In this document: positions 42,080 to 49,352 of the stretch, in pieces
Numbering within the stretch: the stretch's first letter is position 1
How the letters are laid out: each line of letters opens with the position of its first letter
IMG/VR virus record: IMGVR_UViG_3300049617_000358
Span: 1 to 49,352 of that record
Reading direction: 5' to 3' (one strand)
DNA from: a virus
Length of the DNA stretch: 49,352 nucleotides
Translations under genes and position numbers: made by a program
Notes under the pieces: generated by a model
Told to the model about the DNA's origin: nothing
What the model saw: the letters and a program-made list of their open reading frames with translations, nothing else
Database searches by the model: none

Positions 42080-43467
42080 GCTATAATCTAGATTTGGTCA
42101 TCTTAAAAACACTAATACTTAATAAAAAGTATGCTCTAGATTTTGCTAATGAGCAGGATGCCAAGCTCTTCTCTCCAGAAGTATGGAATTTTGCCAATAT
42201 TCTTCTTTCCTATCTCAAAGCCTATAAAGAATTGCCTACCTTGCGAGTTCTCTCCGAGCGGGCAGGGAAGAATGATAAGATTGTTGAGAATATCCAGAAA
42301 ATCTGGGATGCTGCCATAGCCCAAGAATATGATGAGAAGGAATTCCCTCATGATCTGGAACGTCTGCAAAAGCGTTTTGCTAATAAGCAGCTCTCATCGT
42401 TAAAAGAGAAATTAAACTCTTTATCTGATGATGCTCCGATTGATAAGAGCATCATGGAGATCACCAAATCCTTAAAACAAATTGAAAGTACCGGTAAAAG
42501 CAGTCTTTACACCAGCAAATCTGTCAAAGAATATCTGGGAACATTCGTCGAGCAATTCAAGGCAAAACGAGCTAATCCAGAATTAGAGCAGGGCGTTTTG
42601 ACGGGATACTCCTTCTTAGACTACGCTACCAATGGTATTCGAGAGGCGGATATGCTTTTGATCGCCGGGGAGAGTGGCTTTGGTAAGTCTCTTTTCCTCA
42701 ATAATATTGCGGTGCAGACCTGGTTGCAGAAGAACTCTGTCGATGATACGGAATTTAAGCCTGGGAAGAGTGTTATCTATTTTTCCCTGGAAATGCCCTA
42801 TGAAGATTGTTTTAATCGTTTCCTTGGTCGTTTGGCGGGGGTAGAGACCCGGCATTTAGAGAAGCCGGGATTAGTTTCTCGGGAGGAGTTTACCAGGATT
42901 AAGAAAGCTCTCGATTTCATTGATCGTTATCCTAATGTCTTCAAGATTGTCGATATTTCTGATGCTTGTGCTAATGATTTGGAGGCAATTCTGGATGATG
43001 CTGCTGAGGATTTTGACACAATCTTTATAGATTATCTAGGGATTATGAAGTCCAATAAGGATACAGACGAGCAGGATTGGCTAAAACAAGGCAAAATAGC
43101 CTATGAGGTTCGAGCTATAGCTCGGAGGAAACAGCGTCCTATCTTCTCGGCGGTGCAGCTTAATCGTAAGTCTCCAGGGAAAGAGGGGGCGGAGAGTATT
43201 GGTCTTTCCCGTCTAGCACGATCGGGGACGATTGCTACCCATGCTACCCATGTCATTCAGATTGAAAATCGTCCAAATGAGGAATTACATAATGATTTCC
43301 TTTATCATATCATCAAAAATCGCAAGGGACCTAAGGGAAAGGGCATTCTAATTAAGAACCTTCCCTGCGGAACTCTGATTGACCAATGCTTGGATAATGA
43401 GAAATTTGAGAACGATTTTACTGAATATCTGCCAGATATATCAGAATTAGAAGAACTTGATTTATGA
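42076..43467 (+). CDS. Replicative DNA helicase, DnaB-like
   Basis: 463 residues. The N-terminal part (about 1-110) is helical like the DnaB N-domain. The linker is followed by TGYSFLDYATNGIREADMLL, then Walker A GESGFGKS (about 198-205). Walker B is TIFIDYLG and the H3-type segment FSAVQLNR follows. A basic NRKGPKGKG loop occurs near the C-terminus as in RecA-fold hexameric helicases. Unwinds DNA at the replication fork 5' to 3'. No primase domain is fused, so a primase is expected elsewhere in the genome or from the host. The stop is overlapped by a 59-residue gene. Confidence 0.9.
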   Translation: MSYNLDLVILKTLILNKKYALDFANEQDAKLFSPEVWNFANILLSYLKAYKELPTLRVLSERAGKNDKIVENIQKIWDAAIAQEYDEKEFPHDLERLQKRFANKQLSSLKEKLNSLSDDAPIDKSIMEITKSLKQIESTGKSSLYTSKSVKEYLGTFVEQFKAKRANPELEQGVLTGYSFLDYATNGIREADMLLIAGESGFGKSLFLNNIAVQTWLQKNSVDDTEFKPGKSVIYFSLEMPYEDCFNRFLGRLAGVETRHLEKPGLVSREEFTRIKKALDFIDRYPNVFKIVDISDACANDLEAILDDAAEDFDTIFIDYLGIMKSNKDTDEQDWLKQGKIAYEVRAIARRKQRPIFSAVQLNRKSPGKEGAESIGLSRLARSGTIATHATHVIQIENRPNEELHNDFLYHIIKNRKGPKGKGILIKNLPCGTLIDQCLDNEKFENDFTEYLPDISELEELDL

Positions 43468-43643
43468 AGCGAGACGAAGAAGCTATTGGAACAGCCATAA
43501 GAATGGAGTATTCAGAGATTGATGGAAAGCTTTTTATTGTTTTTGAGATTACCTCGGAAAGGCATCGGCAGAGGATGATGCGTGAATGGTGCGAAGATAT
43601 TGAATTTCGTATCGTTGGGAAAGATTTAGTCCCCGTTGCTTAG
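43464..43643 (+). CDS. Small hypothetical protein
   Basis: 59 residues starting at an ATG that overlaps the helicase stop (ATGA), ending with TAG at 43641-43643. Starts MKRDEEAIGTAIRMEY and contains a basic helix (SERHRQRMMREWCEDIEF). The overlap and the sensible composition support translation. Function unknown. Confidence 0.5.
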   Translation: MKRDEEAIGTAIRMEYSEIDGKLFIVFEITSERHRQRMMREWCEDIEFRIVGKDLVPVA

Positions 43644-43703
43644 ACCAAGCAGCCAACTTGGCTTCGTATCCAAGCTTTCTTTTAGCAAAGAGATGTCTTT
43701 CTG
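43644..43703 (+). other. Intergenic hairpin region
   Basis: The gap contains CCAAG (43645-43649) pairing with CTTGG (43657-43661) around a 7-base loop, and an alternative AGCCAA/TTGGCT stem. A T-rich stretch CTTTCTTTT follows about 15 bases later. It could be a weak terminator after the helicase operon or a leader hairpin of the next gene. No clear promoter was seen. Confidence 0.3.
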
Positions 43704-44000
43704 ATGATCATACCGCAATATTACATTGATAATGTTGTTCTTGCCGCTAAGAACTTTTCCCATGTTATGGTAGATAGGGAGATATTTGACATTCTTATAG
43801 ACAGACTGCTGATTAGCAAAGAAACAGATAGTAATCTATATTATCATCTTATTTCTTTGCCAGAGACTAGATTAGTCTGGAATTTGTTTTCCCATAATCA
43901 GGGACCATCGCTGATGGTTCTTCTGAATTATTCAGAATGGTCTGATCCTATCCTTATCAAAGATTTTAAAGCTTGGCTTCGTTTTCGATCTTTTCTTTGA
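43704..44000 (+). CDS. Hypothetical protein
   Basis: 98 residues, acidic-hydrophobic, no membrane segment and no recognised motif. Helices IIPQYYIDNVVLAAKNF and REIFDILIDRLLI are followed by a tryptophan-rich end (LVWNLFSH, YSEWSDPI, FKAWLRFRSFL). It lies between the helicase operon and the zinc-ribbon genes. Confidence 0.45.
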   Translation: MIIPQYYIDNVVLAAKNFSHVMVDREIFDILIDRLLISKETDSNLYYHLISLPETRLVWNLFSHNQGPSLMVLLNYSEWSDPILIKDFKAWLRFRSFL

Positions 44001-44030
44001 TTTGTGATATATTGAGATTTAGGAGTCCTA

Positions 44031-44342
44031 ATGGAATACGAACATGCCTGTAAAAACCCCGAATGCAATCACCAATGGATCGACGAATATTCGATGAAAG
44101 ATGATCCTCCGACCGAGTGTCCTGCCTGCCACCAGCAGACGGCTAAGCGTCTCATCTCTGGGGGATCTGGGAAGGGGATTGTCGAGCTTTCTGGCAATGA
44201 CCTGGTAGCTAAGGTTAAGAGCGATGCTGTCCAGATGCAGCGAGAAGCAGCGACCAACGAGAAGCAGTATGCTAATCTTCTAGGCGAAGCTCGCTATCAT
44301 GACATGCAGAGCCGCCTCGATCGAGCTAAGCGTCGAGGTTGA
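44031..44342 (+). CDS. FmdB-type zinc-ribbon protein with helical tail
   Basis: 103 residues. The N-terminus carries two CxxC-type pairs, C7/C12 (CKNPEC, one residue longer than CxxC) and CPAC (about 36-39), followed by AKRLISGGSGKG, the usual end of the FmdB zinc ribbon. The remaining 50 residues form a charged helix. Ribosome site TAGGAG (44020-44025). FmdB-like proteins are putative regulators of unknown mechanism. Its stop TGA (44340-44342) lies within the -35 box of the next gene's promoter. Confidence 0.72.
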   Translation: MEYEHACKNPECNHQWIDEYSMKDDPPTECPACHQQTAKRLISGGSGKGIVELSGNDLVAKVKSDAVQMQREAATNEKQYANLLGEARYHDMQSRLDRAKRRG

Positions 44343-44368
44343 CAAAAAAACCGCCCAAGTCATAGAAT
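44339..44368 (+). promoter_or_regulatory. Sigma70-type promoter with leaderless geometry
   Basis: TTGACA (44339-44344), 18-base spacer, TAGAAT (44363-44368), then 6 bases to the ATG at 44375. Distance from -35 start to ATG is 36 bases, as at 31179 and 39352. The -35 contains the stop of the upstream gene. Confidence 0.68.
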
Positions 44369-44374
44369 AAACTT

Positions 44375-44563
44375 ATGCCTTCATACACTTATAGCTGTTC
44401 TGTCTGCGGAGAATTTGAAAAAGAGCATTCCATTAAGGAAAAGCTAGAAAATTGTCCTACTTGTCTTGAACAAGGAAATACAAATCCTGTTGTCCGTCTA
44501 ATCTCCTCGGGAGGATCCTTTATCCTTCAAGGTAGTGGTTGGGCAAAAGATAATTATAAATGA
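44375..44563 (+). CDS. FmdB-type zinc-ribbon protein, short
   Basis: 62 residues, nearly all zinc ribbon: MPSYTYSCSVCGEFEKEHSI (CSVC pair), then NCPTCLEQ (second pair) and VVRLISSGGSFIL, the family signature end. Start chosen at 44375, no Shine-Dalgarno sequence, predicted leaderless. Second zinc ribbon in a row after the gene at 44031. The two share the fold but differ in length and spacing, suggesting an old duplication or separate acquisition. Confidence 0.75.
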   Translation: MPSYTYSCSVCGEFEKEHSIKEKLENCPTCLEQGNTNPVVRLISSGGSFILQGSGWAKDNYK

Positions 44564-44566
44564 TCC

Positions 44567-44582
44567 CATCCCTGAAGGGATG
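44567..44582 (+). repeat. Small perfect hairpin CATCCC-TGAA-GGGATG
   Basis: Six-base perfect stem with a four-base loop, starting 4 bases after the stop at 44563 and followed by GTGGTTTCC. Could be a weak terminator (no T run) or a processing signal. Short stems followed by GTGGTTT also occur at ends of IS200/IS605-type elements, but no transposase or tnpB is nearby. Confidence 0.35.
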
Positions 44583-44606
44583 TGGTTTCCTCCCCCTGGA
44601 GAGTCA

Positions 44607-44732
44607 ATGACTAAAAAGCAAAAAATGCAGAAGATCATTGATCTTCTAAAATTTGCTTTGAGCACCGATGATGATGAGATCATTAGGGCAACTGTTGAGG
44701 CAGTGATTGAGAATTTAGAGGATTACGCATAG
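44607..44732 (+). CDS. Very small hypothetical protein
   Basis: 41 residues from the ATG at 44607, preceded by GGAGAG (44598-44603). The frame is open upstream to a GTG at 44535, but that start lacks support and would run through the hairpin at 44567. Helical and acidic (KMQKIIDLLKFALSTDDDEI), ends in TAG. Could bind RNA polymerase or act as a small regulator. Nothing proves function. Confidence 0.4.
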   Translation: MTKKQKMQKIIDLLKFALSTDDDEIIRATVEAVIENLEDYA

Positions 44733-44744
44733 ATCTTGACGGTC

Positions 44745-44773
44745 TTGACTTTCTTTCTCTTCGAGCTTAATTT
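44745..44773 (+). promoter_or_regulatory. Candidate promoter of the sigma factor gene
   Basis: TTGACT (44745-44750), 17-base spacer, TAATTT (44768-44773). A second TTGAC occurs at 44736, forming a direct repeat 9 bases apart. The leader of about 60 bases contains CCTTGG repeats (44788-44793 and 44798-44803) and a possible stem with CCAAAG (44819-44824). Confidence 0.5.
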
Positions 44774-44840
44774 GGGTTAAAGATCGCCTTGGGAATACCT
44801 TGGCATTGTTGTCTCTATCCAAAGAAAGACCCCTTATCCG

Positions 44841-45470
44841 ATGATAACCGAGCAAGAAGCCCAGTCTCTAATGATCGCTCTCATTAATCTCCGTCAAAAA
44901 TATAAGGAAACCCACGAAGAAAGTCTTCTCATGGATCTAAAACGCCATGAAGAGCTGTGCATTGATAAATTTCGCTATCTAATTACCACTAGAACAGCTC
45001 GATATAAGAGCTTTTCTAATTATGAGGATCTTTGCCAGGAAGGATACGAAGCTTTGCTAAAAGCCATGATTAATTATGATCCTAATAAGGGATCCTTTTT
45101 CTGGTGGGCTCATAAGTATATAGATACCAGGATTGCCCGTGCAGCAAACTCTCATAGCACCATTCGTTATCCGATGAAGGTTGCCAAGGAGCAGGTTCCT
45201 CATAAGGAGAACACCATGCCGACCATGATTGAGGAGAGATATTGCCCAGAGAAGGAATATAACAAGGCAGAAGTTAATGATGTTGTTTTTTCCTCTTTAT
45301 CAGCGCTCAATGAGCAGGATAGGAACGTTGTAAAGATGGTTTATGGATTTGAGGGAGATAAGCCTATGTCGATGACAAGGATTTGTAGGACATTGAAGAT
45401 TTCAAAGGGAGCGGCGGCAAGATCGTTAGAAAATGCTCTTGGTGTTCTAAAAAATGGGATTGTAATCTGA
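44841..45470 (+). CDS. Phage sigma factor (sigma70 family, regions 2 and 4)
   Basis: 209 residues. Region 2 is recognised from YEDLCQEGYEALLKAMINYD, then GSFFWWAHKYIDTRIARA (about 55-100), the core-binding and -10-melting helices. Region 4 is seen in LNEQDRNVVKMVYGF and SMTRICRTLKISKGAAARSL (about 155-200), a helix-turn-helix. The small size, without region 1.1 or a long region 3, fits phage late or ECF-like factors such as T4 gp55. It would direct host RNA polymerase to phage promoters, possibly the GATATA(G/A) sites before structural genes (inference). The stop overlaps the nrdB start by one base. Confidence 0.82.
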   Translation: MITEQEAQSLMIALINLRQKYKETHEESLLMDLKRHEELCIDKFRYLITTRTARYKSFSNYEDLCQEGYEALLKAMINYDPNKGSFFWWAHKYIDTRIARAANSHSTIRYPMKVAKEQVPHKENTMPTMIEERYCPEKEYNKAEVNDVVFSSLSALNEQDRNVVKMVYGFEGDKPMSMTRICRTLKISKGAAARSLENALGVLKNGIVI

Positions 45471-47443
45471 TGAGTCTTCTGACACCACGAGCTACATACG
45501 CGCCATTTGAATATGAGCAAGCATTTCGCTATACCGAACTCCAACAACAGAGCCACTGGCTGGTTTCAGAAATTAGCATGGCTTCTGATATCAATGATTG
45601 GAAACTCTCTCTAAATGAGACGGAGAAAAATATCATAGGACATATCCTAAAAGGATTTACCCAATCAGAGGTCTTTATTCAAGAGTATTGGGGGCAGATG
45701 GTGGGTAAGTGGTTTAAGAAGCCAGAGATCCAGATGATGGCAGCTACCTTTTCTGCCATGGAAGCTATTCATGCCATTTCCTACGCCCATCTCAATCAAT
45801 CTCTTGGTCTGGAAGATTTTGATGCCTTTCTTCATGAGCCCACCGCCAAGGCAAAGATTGATCGATTGATCTCTACCAAAGGAAAGAGTAAGGAAGAGAT
45901 TGCGAAGAGTCTGGCTATTTTTTCGGCCTTCAATGAAGGTGTTAGCCTGTTTTCGTCATTTGCTATCTTGCTCAATTTTTCACGTTTCAACAAGCTAAAG
46001 GGTGTCGGACAAATTATTGCTTTCTCTATCAAAGATGAATGTTTTAGTTCTGATACAGAAATACTTACTACATCAGGATTTAAGTTGTTTTCTGAATTAG
46101 AAGAAAATGATAAAGTTGCTCAATTCGATCCCAAAACAAATGAAATTTCATTTGTAATACCATCTCGCCGTATAAAACAAAAACATACGGGACAAATAGT
46201 AAATTTTACCAACCAAAAACTTGCATTAAAAGCTCAAGTAACACCTGGACATCAAATGCTTTATCGTTGGGCAAATAAAGTAAAAGATCCTTGGAAATTT
46301 CAATCTGCATCAGACTTGAAAACAAAATCTCCACATAAAACAATTCCAGTTTCTGGATTTGCAAATGGATCTATTGATCAGCTAACTCCACATCAGCAAT
46401 TGCTAATTGCAATTCAAGCCGATGGTCATGTATCAGAGAGATATACAGGAGAAAGATGTGGAACAAGACCCATTACATTCTCTTTGGCAAAACAAAGAAA
46501 AATAGATCATCTACGAGAAATACTCAAAAAAACAGGATATTCATTTAGTGAGAAAGATCATTTTAGCAAAAATGAAAATGCACAAGCTCAAATTTATTTT
46601 ACAGTTGATGTTCCTGTATCAGAAATAATTGATAAAACATTGTCATGGGTTTCGTTGGAAAATGTATCTCATAGATGGGCAAATGAATTCATAAATGAAG
46701 TGATTTCTTGGGATGGACATATTCCACCCAAAGATCAAGGTGTAGGAAATTATCGATATTATTCTTCAATTGATTTGATCAATGTAGATAAAGTCCAAGC
46801 CATTGCTGCTTTGGCTGGAAAATGGGCTACACGTTCTCTTCAAGAAGATGATAGATCAGATAATTTTTCTGACATTCATCGTCTATATATTCATGATATA
46901 CAAGAAAAAAGACTTGGCTTGGTAGAAAAAACATATTCTGAATATGATGATTATGTTTATTGTGTTACTGTTCCTACTTCTGCCATTGTTGTTCGTAGAA
47001 AAGGAAGTGTATTTATTTCTGGAAATTGTTTGCACTCTGACGCTGGTTGTTGGTTGTTCCGAACGTTTGTGTCAGAGTTTCCAGAAATAATGACGGATGA
47101 ACTCAAAAAAGAAATATATGATGCTGCGAGACTGACGGTAGAGCTTGAAGATGCCTTTATTGACAAAGCTTTTAGTCTGGGAACAATTGAAGGTATTGAT
47201 CTTTCCGACATGAAAGCGTTCATTCGCTTCCGAACGAACACCAAGCTCAATGATCTCGGATTAAAGAAAGTGTGGAAAAATATTGACAAAGAAGCGCTGG
47301 AACGAATGACTTGGTTCGACGTTTTGAGCAGTGGTGTTTCTCATAGCGATTTCTTTGCAAGTCGTGTGTCAGATTATAGCAAGGGCGCCATTGATTTCTC
47401 AAATATTTGGGATGATGGCATCGAAGTGTCACAAAAAGGCTGA
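45470..47443 (+). CDS. nrdB: Ribonucleotide reductase class I small subunit with intein
   Basis: 657 codons. After removing the intein at 46040-47026 the mature protein has 328 residues, normal for the R2 subunit. Diiron and radical residues are visible: E98, H101 and Y105 in MEAIHAISY give the E-x2-H-x3-Y spacing of the radical site. NEGVSLF carries the next glutamate. KDE before the intein plus CLH after it rebuild E-x2-H. The enzyme houses the tyrosyl radical used by the large subunit to make deoxynucleotides. The large subunit gene follows after 17 bases. Start coupled to the sigma gene stop. The N-terminal metal ligand is probably E in FTQSEVFIQEYW. Confidence 0.92.
   Translation: MSLLTPRATYAPFEYEQAFRYTELQQQSHWLVSEISMASDINDWKLSLNETEKNIIGHILKGFTQSEVFIQEYWGQMVGKWFKKPEIQMMAATFSAMEAIHAISYAHLNQSLGLEDFDAFLHEPTAKAKIDRLISTKGKSKEEIAKSLAIFSAFNEGVSLFSSFAILLNFSRFNKLKGVGQIIAFSIKDECFSSDTEILTTSGFKLFSELEENDKVAQFDPKTNEISFVIPSRRIKQKHTGQIVNFTNQKLALKAQVTPGHQMLYRWANKVKDPWKFQSASDLKTKSPHKTIPVSGFANGSIDQLTPHQQLLIAIQADGHVSERYTGERCGTRPITFSLAKQRKIDHLREILKKTGYSFSEKDHFSKNENAQAQIYFTVDVPVSEIIDKTLSWVSLENVSHRWANEFINEVISWDGHIPPKDQGVGNYRYYSSIDLINVDKVQAIAALAGKWATRSLQEDDRSDNFSDIHRLYIHDIQEKRLGLVEKTYSEYDDYVYCVTVPTSAIVVRRKGSVFISGNCLHSDAGCWLFRTFVSEFPEIMTDELKKEIYDAARLTVELEDAFIDKAFSLGTIEGIDLSDMKAFIRFRTNTKLNDLGLKKVWKNIDKEALERMTWFDVLSSGVSHSDFFASRVSDYSKGAIDFSNIWDDGIEVSQKG
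46040..47026 (+). mobile_element. Intein in the small reductase subunit (LAGLIDADG type)
   Basis: 329 residues. Starts with Cys1 in CFSSDTEILTTSGFKLFSEL (block A), block B is VTPGHQML (the T-x-x-H), and block F/G is VYCVTVPTSA...SVFISGN followed by Cys+1. Endonuclease motifs are LLIAIQADGH and FINEVISWDGH, both with the acidic residue retained. The residue before the last asparagine is glycine instead of the usual histidine. The sequence is visibly richer in A and T than the flanking extein, consistent with later arrival. The insertion point is between the glutamate and the cysteine of the metal-binding E-C-L-H. Confidence 0.88.
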
Positions 47444-47460
47444 ACAAGAGGATATGAAGA

Positions 47461-49352
47461 ATGAACCTTGACGATTTAAAGCTGACAGGCGAAGCACCAT
47501 TTTTCCTCACCGAGGAGGGACTAAAAACCCTCCAAGGAGGATATCTTCTCCCCGGAGAAACCCCAAGAGCGATGTATCGTCGTGTAGCCCACGCGGCAGC
47601 CTCATACTATGACGATGCCAAGTATTACGAGGAACGGTTCTTCGATATCATGTGGAAGAACTGGCTTTGTCCAGCGACGCCCATTGCTTCAAATCTTGGG
47701 ACAGACCGTGGGCTTCCTATCAGTTGTTTAACTGGCGACACCTGGCTAAATACACCAAATGGTGGTGTAACTATGCAAGATGTCAATGTGGGCGATCTTT
47801 TGCTTACTCATGAAGGGCGCTGGCGCAAGGTAACTGATAAAAAATCGCGGCGAAGCTCGGGCGATCTCTACGAGCTGAAAGTCGGGACACGTCTTACCAA
47901 AATTAAGATTACGGGCAATCATCCGGTTCTAACCAATGAAGGATGGGTTAGAGTTGATGAACTTGATCCTAACAGGCATTACATTGCTACCAATGAGAAG
48001 ATTGAGTATCCAGAAGAAGACTATGTCATTGACATGAGCAATTGGATCGACTACGAGACCATAGAAAAGGATGGTTTGCTCTATCGTAAATCGATCAATA
48101 AGATCAAACGCAAACAACCCAAGGATGGCATAGTCTCCTACTATGCCGCTCCGAAGCATTTTGTGCCAGTTACCGAGGACGTGGCTTGGGCTCTCGGTCT
48201 ATGGTGTGCAGAAGGATCCCGTGCAACTGACGCCAAGTACAAAGAAAATGGTATCAGAATTACCATGGGTGCTCATGAACAAAGGCATGTTGATCGCTTC
48301 ATCAAAATCATGCATGAGTACTTCAATCTGAATGGGTCATCATATCTGACGGAAATGCAGCGTGACGATGGTCCAAGCAAGGATCCCAACAAAATCTATC
48401 GATGGATCAGTAGAAATGTCAACGGAATGGTTGTAGGAAAGATGTTCGTCGATCAATTTGGCATTAACTGCAAGACAAAAACGCTTCCTCAATGGATAAT
48501 AAACCTTCCCAAAAACAAGTTGCACGCTTTCTTTGAAGGTATGCTGGTCGGTGATGGACATACTTTAAAAAATGGCACATGGAATTTAGTGCTTTCAAAT
48601 CCGAAGCTTTTGCTTGGCATGTATAACATTGCGCTGAAACTCGGATACAAAGTTAGCCTTCAAATGCAGAGAAAACCAGGTAAGCTCAACAAAACTACGT
48701 ATGTATATATATTGCGTTCGATTAAACATAATTCAATCACGCTGTCCACGCATAATCCCAGGGCAGGCATTTCCGTCATGGGTCTTCGATACTGTCCAAT
48801 CATGAGCTTGAACAAGCTTTCCGCTGATGAGGAGGTGTTTGACATTTCTGTGGATGAAGACTGCTCATTTTCAGCCGCCGGAGTAGTCGTACACAATTGC
48901 AACAGCGTCCATGTTGGGGATAATCTCAACTCCATCTTTATGAAGAGCCATGAACTCGCTATGCTTTCGAAAAGTGGCGCGGGTGTGGGTATTTATATGG
49001 GCGACGTCCGTGGACGGGGAGCGAAAATTTCGGGCAATGGCTATTCCGAGGGCATCGTTCCCTGGTGTAAAGTCTTCGATACGACTACCGCTTCGACCTC
49101 ACAAGGTGGCGTTCGTCGAGGAAGCTCTGCCATCTACTTACCTATCGAACATTCCGATATCGAGGAGTTCCTTAACATCCGCCGTCCTACCGGCGATATT
49201 AACCGTCGTTGCCACAATATCAATAATGCTGTGTGCATCGATGATCGATGGATGAATGATCTTGTGGAGGGCAGCATCGATCATCGTAAAACGTGGGGAG
49301 AGTTGCTTAAAGCGAGAGTTGAGACTGGAGAGCCTTACATGTTCTTCACAGA
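47461..49352 (+). CDS. nrdA: Ribonucleotide reductase class I large subunit with intein, 3' end outside
   Basis: Open from the ATG at 47461 to the right edge. The N-terminal extein (88 residues, EERFFDIMWKNWLCPATPIASNLG, then RGLPIS) and the extein after the intein (CNSVHVGDNLNSIF, KSGAGVGIYMGDVRG) are reductase alpha subunit. The +1 cysteine after the intein equals the redox cysteine of the active site (C225 in E. coli). The later GVRRGSSAIYLPIEHSDIEEFL is the alpha-barrel region, and the radical-site cysteine and C-terminal pair are beyond the window. Ribosome site AAGAGGA (47447-47453). No ATP-cone domain is evident at the N-terminus, so overall allosteric control may be absent (inference). 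Confidence 0.9.
   Translation, partial: MNLDDLKLTGEAPFFLTEEGLKTLQGGYLLPGETPRAMYRRVAHAAASYYDDAKYYEERFFDIMWKNWLCPATPIASNLGTDRGLPISCLTGDTWLNTPNGGVTMQDVNVGDLLLTHEGRWRKVTDKKSRRSSGDLYELKVGTRLTKIKITGNHPVLTNEGWVRVDELDPNRHYIATNEKIEYPEEDYVIDMSNWIDYETIEKDGLLYRKSINKIKRKQPKDGIVSYYAAPKHFVPVTEDVAWALGLWCAEGSRATDAKYKENGIRITMGAHEQRHVDRFIKIMHEYFNLNGSSYLTEMQRDDGPSKDPNKIYRWISRNVNGMVVGKMFVDQFGINCKTKTLPQWIINLPKNKLHAFFEGMLVGDGHTLKNGTWNLVLSNPKLLLGMYNIALKLGYKVSLQMQRKPGKLNKTTYVYILRSIKHNSITLSTHNPRAGISVMGLRYCPIMSLNKLSADEEVFDISVDEDCSFSAAGVVVHNCNSVHVGDNLNSIFMKSHELAMLSKSGAGVGIYMGDVRGRGAKISGNGYSEGIVPWCKVFDTTTASTSQGGVRRGSSAIYLPIEHSDIEEFLNIRRPTGDINRRCHNINNAVCIDDRWMNDLVEGSIDHRKTWGELLKARVETGEPYMFFT
47725..48897 (+). mobile_element. 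Intein in the large reductase subunit (LAGLIDADG type)
   Basis: 391 residues. Block A is CLTGDTWLNTPNGGVTMQDV, block B is ITGNHPVLTNEGWV (T-x-x-H) and the end is DCSFSAAGVVVHN with the standard His-Asn followed by Cys+1. Endonuclease motifs WALGLWCAEGS and FFEGMLVGDGHT are present, with glutamate in place of aspartate in the first. The base composition matches the host gene better than the small-subunit intein does. Inteins at this conserved cysteine are known in other reductase genes. Confidence 0.88.

Noticed and set aside
44567-44600. End of an IS200/IS605-type element
   Set aside because: Only a six-base stem and GTGGTTT are present; no transposase, TnpB or second end was found.
46957-47289. 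110-codon minus-strand frame over the nrdB intein end
   Set aside because: Overlaps conserved intein and reductase residues on the other strand.
1-49352. tRNA genes or CRISPR arrays
   Set aside because: Gaps between genes are short and none shows cloverleaf arms, a TTCGA-type loop with a CCA end, or regularly spaced repeats.

Overview
The window is part of the genome of a large tailed bacteriophage (class Caudoviricetes) with a contractile, T4-like tail (myovirus type). All convincing genes lie on the plus strand, are tightly packed and often overlap by 1-11 bases. The host cannot be read from the sequence. No tRNA, rRNA, CRISPR array or complete insertion sequence was seen, and no gene-free stretch exceeds about 140 bases.

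Positions 1-31182 form a late, structural module in tail-assembly order. It runs: the end of a tail-tube-like gene, a tail assembly chaperone with a programmed -1 frameshift (A AAA AAA heptamer followed by a hairpin), the tape measure protein, a tube-fold initiator protein, a giant baseplate hub, a gp5/VgrG-like spike, a protein with a very hydrophobic membrane-like N-terminus, two unrecognised baseplate proteins, a gp25-like wedge protein, a giant gp6/J-like wedge protein, a 2339-residue LamG-containing protein, and a 1341-residue fiber with dockerin-type calcium loops. The baseplate and fiber genes alone take about 26 kb. Related beta modules appear to have spread among three of them.

Positions 31179-36575 are a mixed segment: a GT4 glycosyltransferase, a broken Fpg/Nei DNA glycosylase, a membrane-anchored coiled-coil protein, an SDR sugar epimerase, an FtsZ/tubulin-like GTPase with its own sigma70-type promoter, and the remains of a homing-endonuclease-like gene.

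Positions 36600-49352 are a replication and nucleotide-metabolism module. It holds three small Sm/Hfq-like proteins, a UvsW-like helicase, a DnaC-like loader next to a DnaB-like helicase, two FmdB-type zinc-ribbon proteins, a sigma factor, and both class I ribonucleotide reductase subunits. Each reductase subunit carries an intein inserted in the active or metal site.

The most unusual regulatory signal is a set of TTGACA promoters in which the start codon lies exactly 36 bases downstream of the first base of the -35 hexamer (three genes). This geometry predicts leaderless mRNAs. In two of the three, the stop codon of the upstream gene lies inside the -35 hexamer. Late genes instead tend to be preceded by a GATATA(G/A) motif, which the phage sigma factor might recognise (inference).
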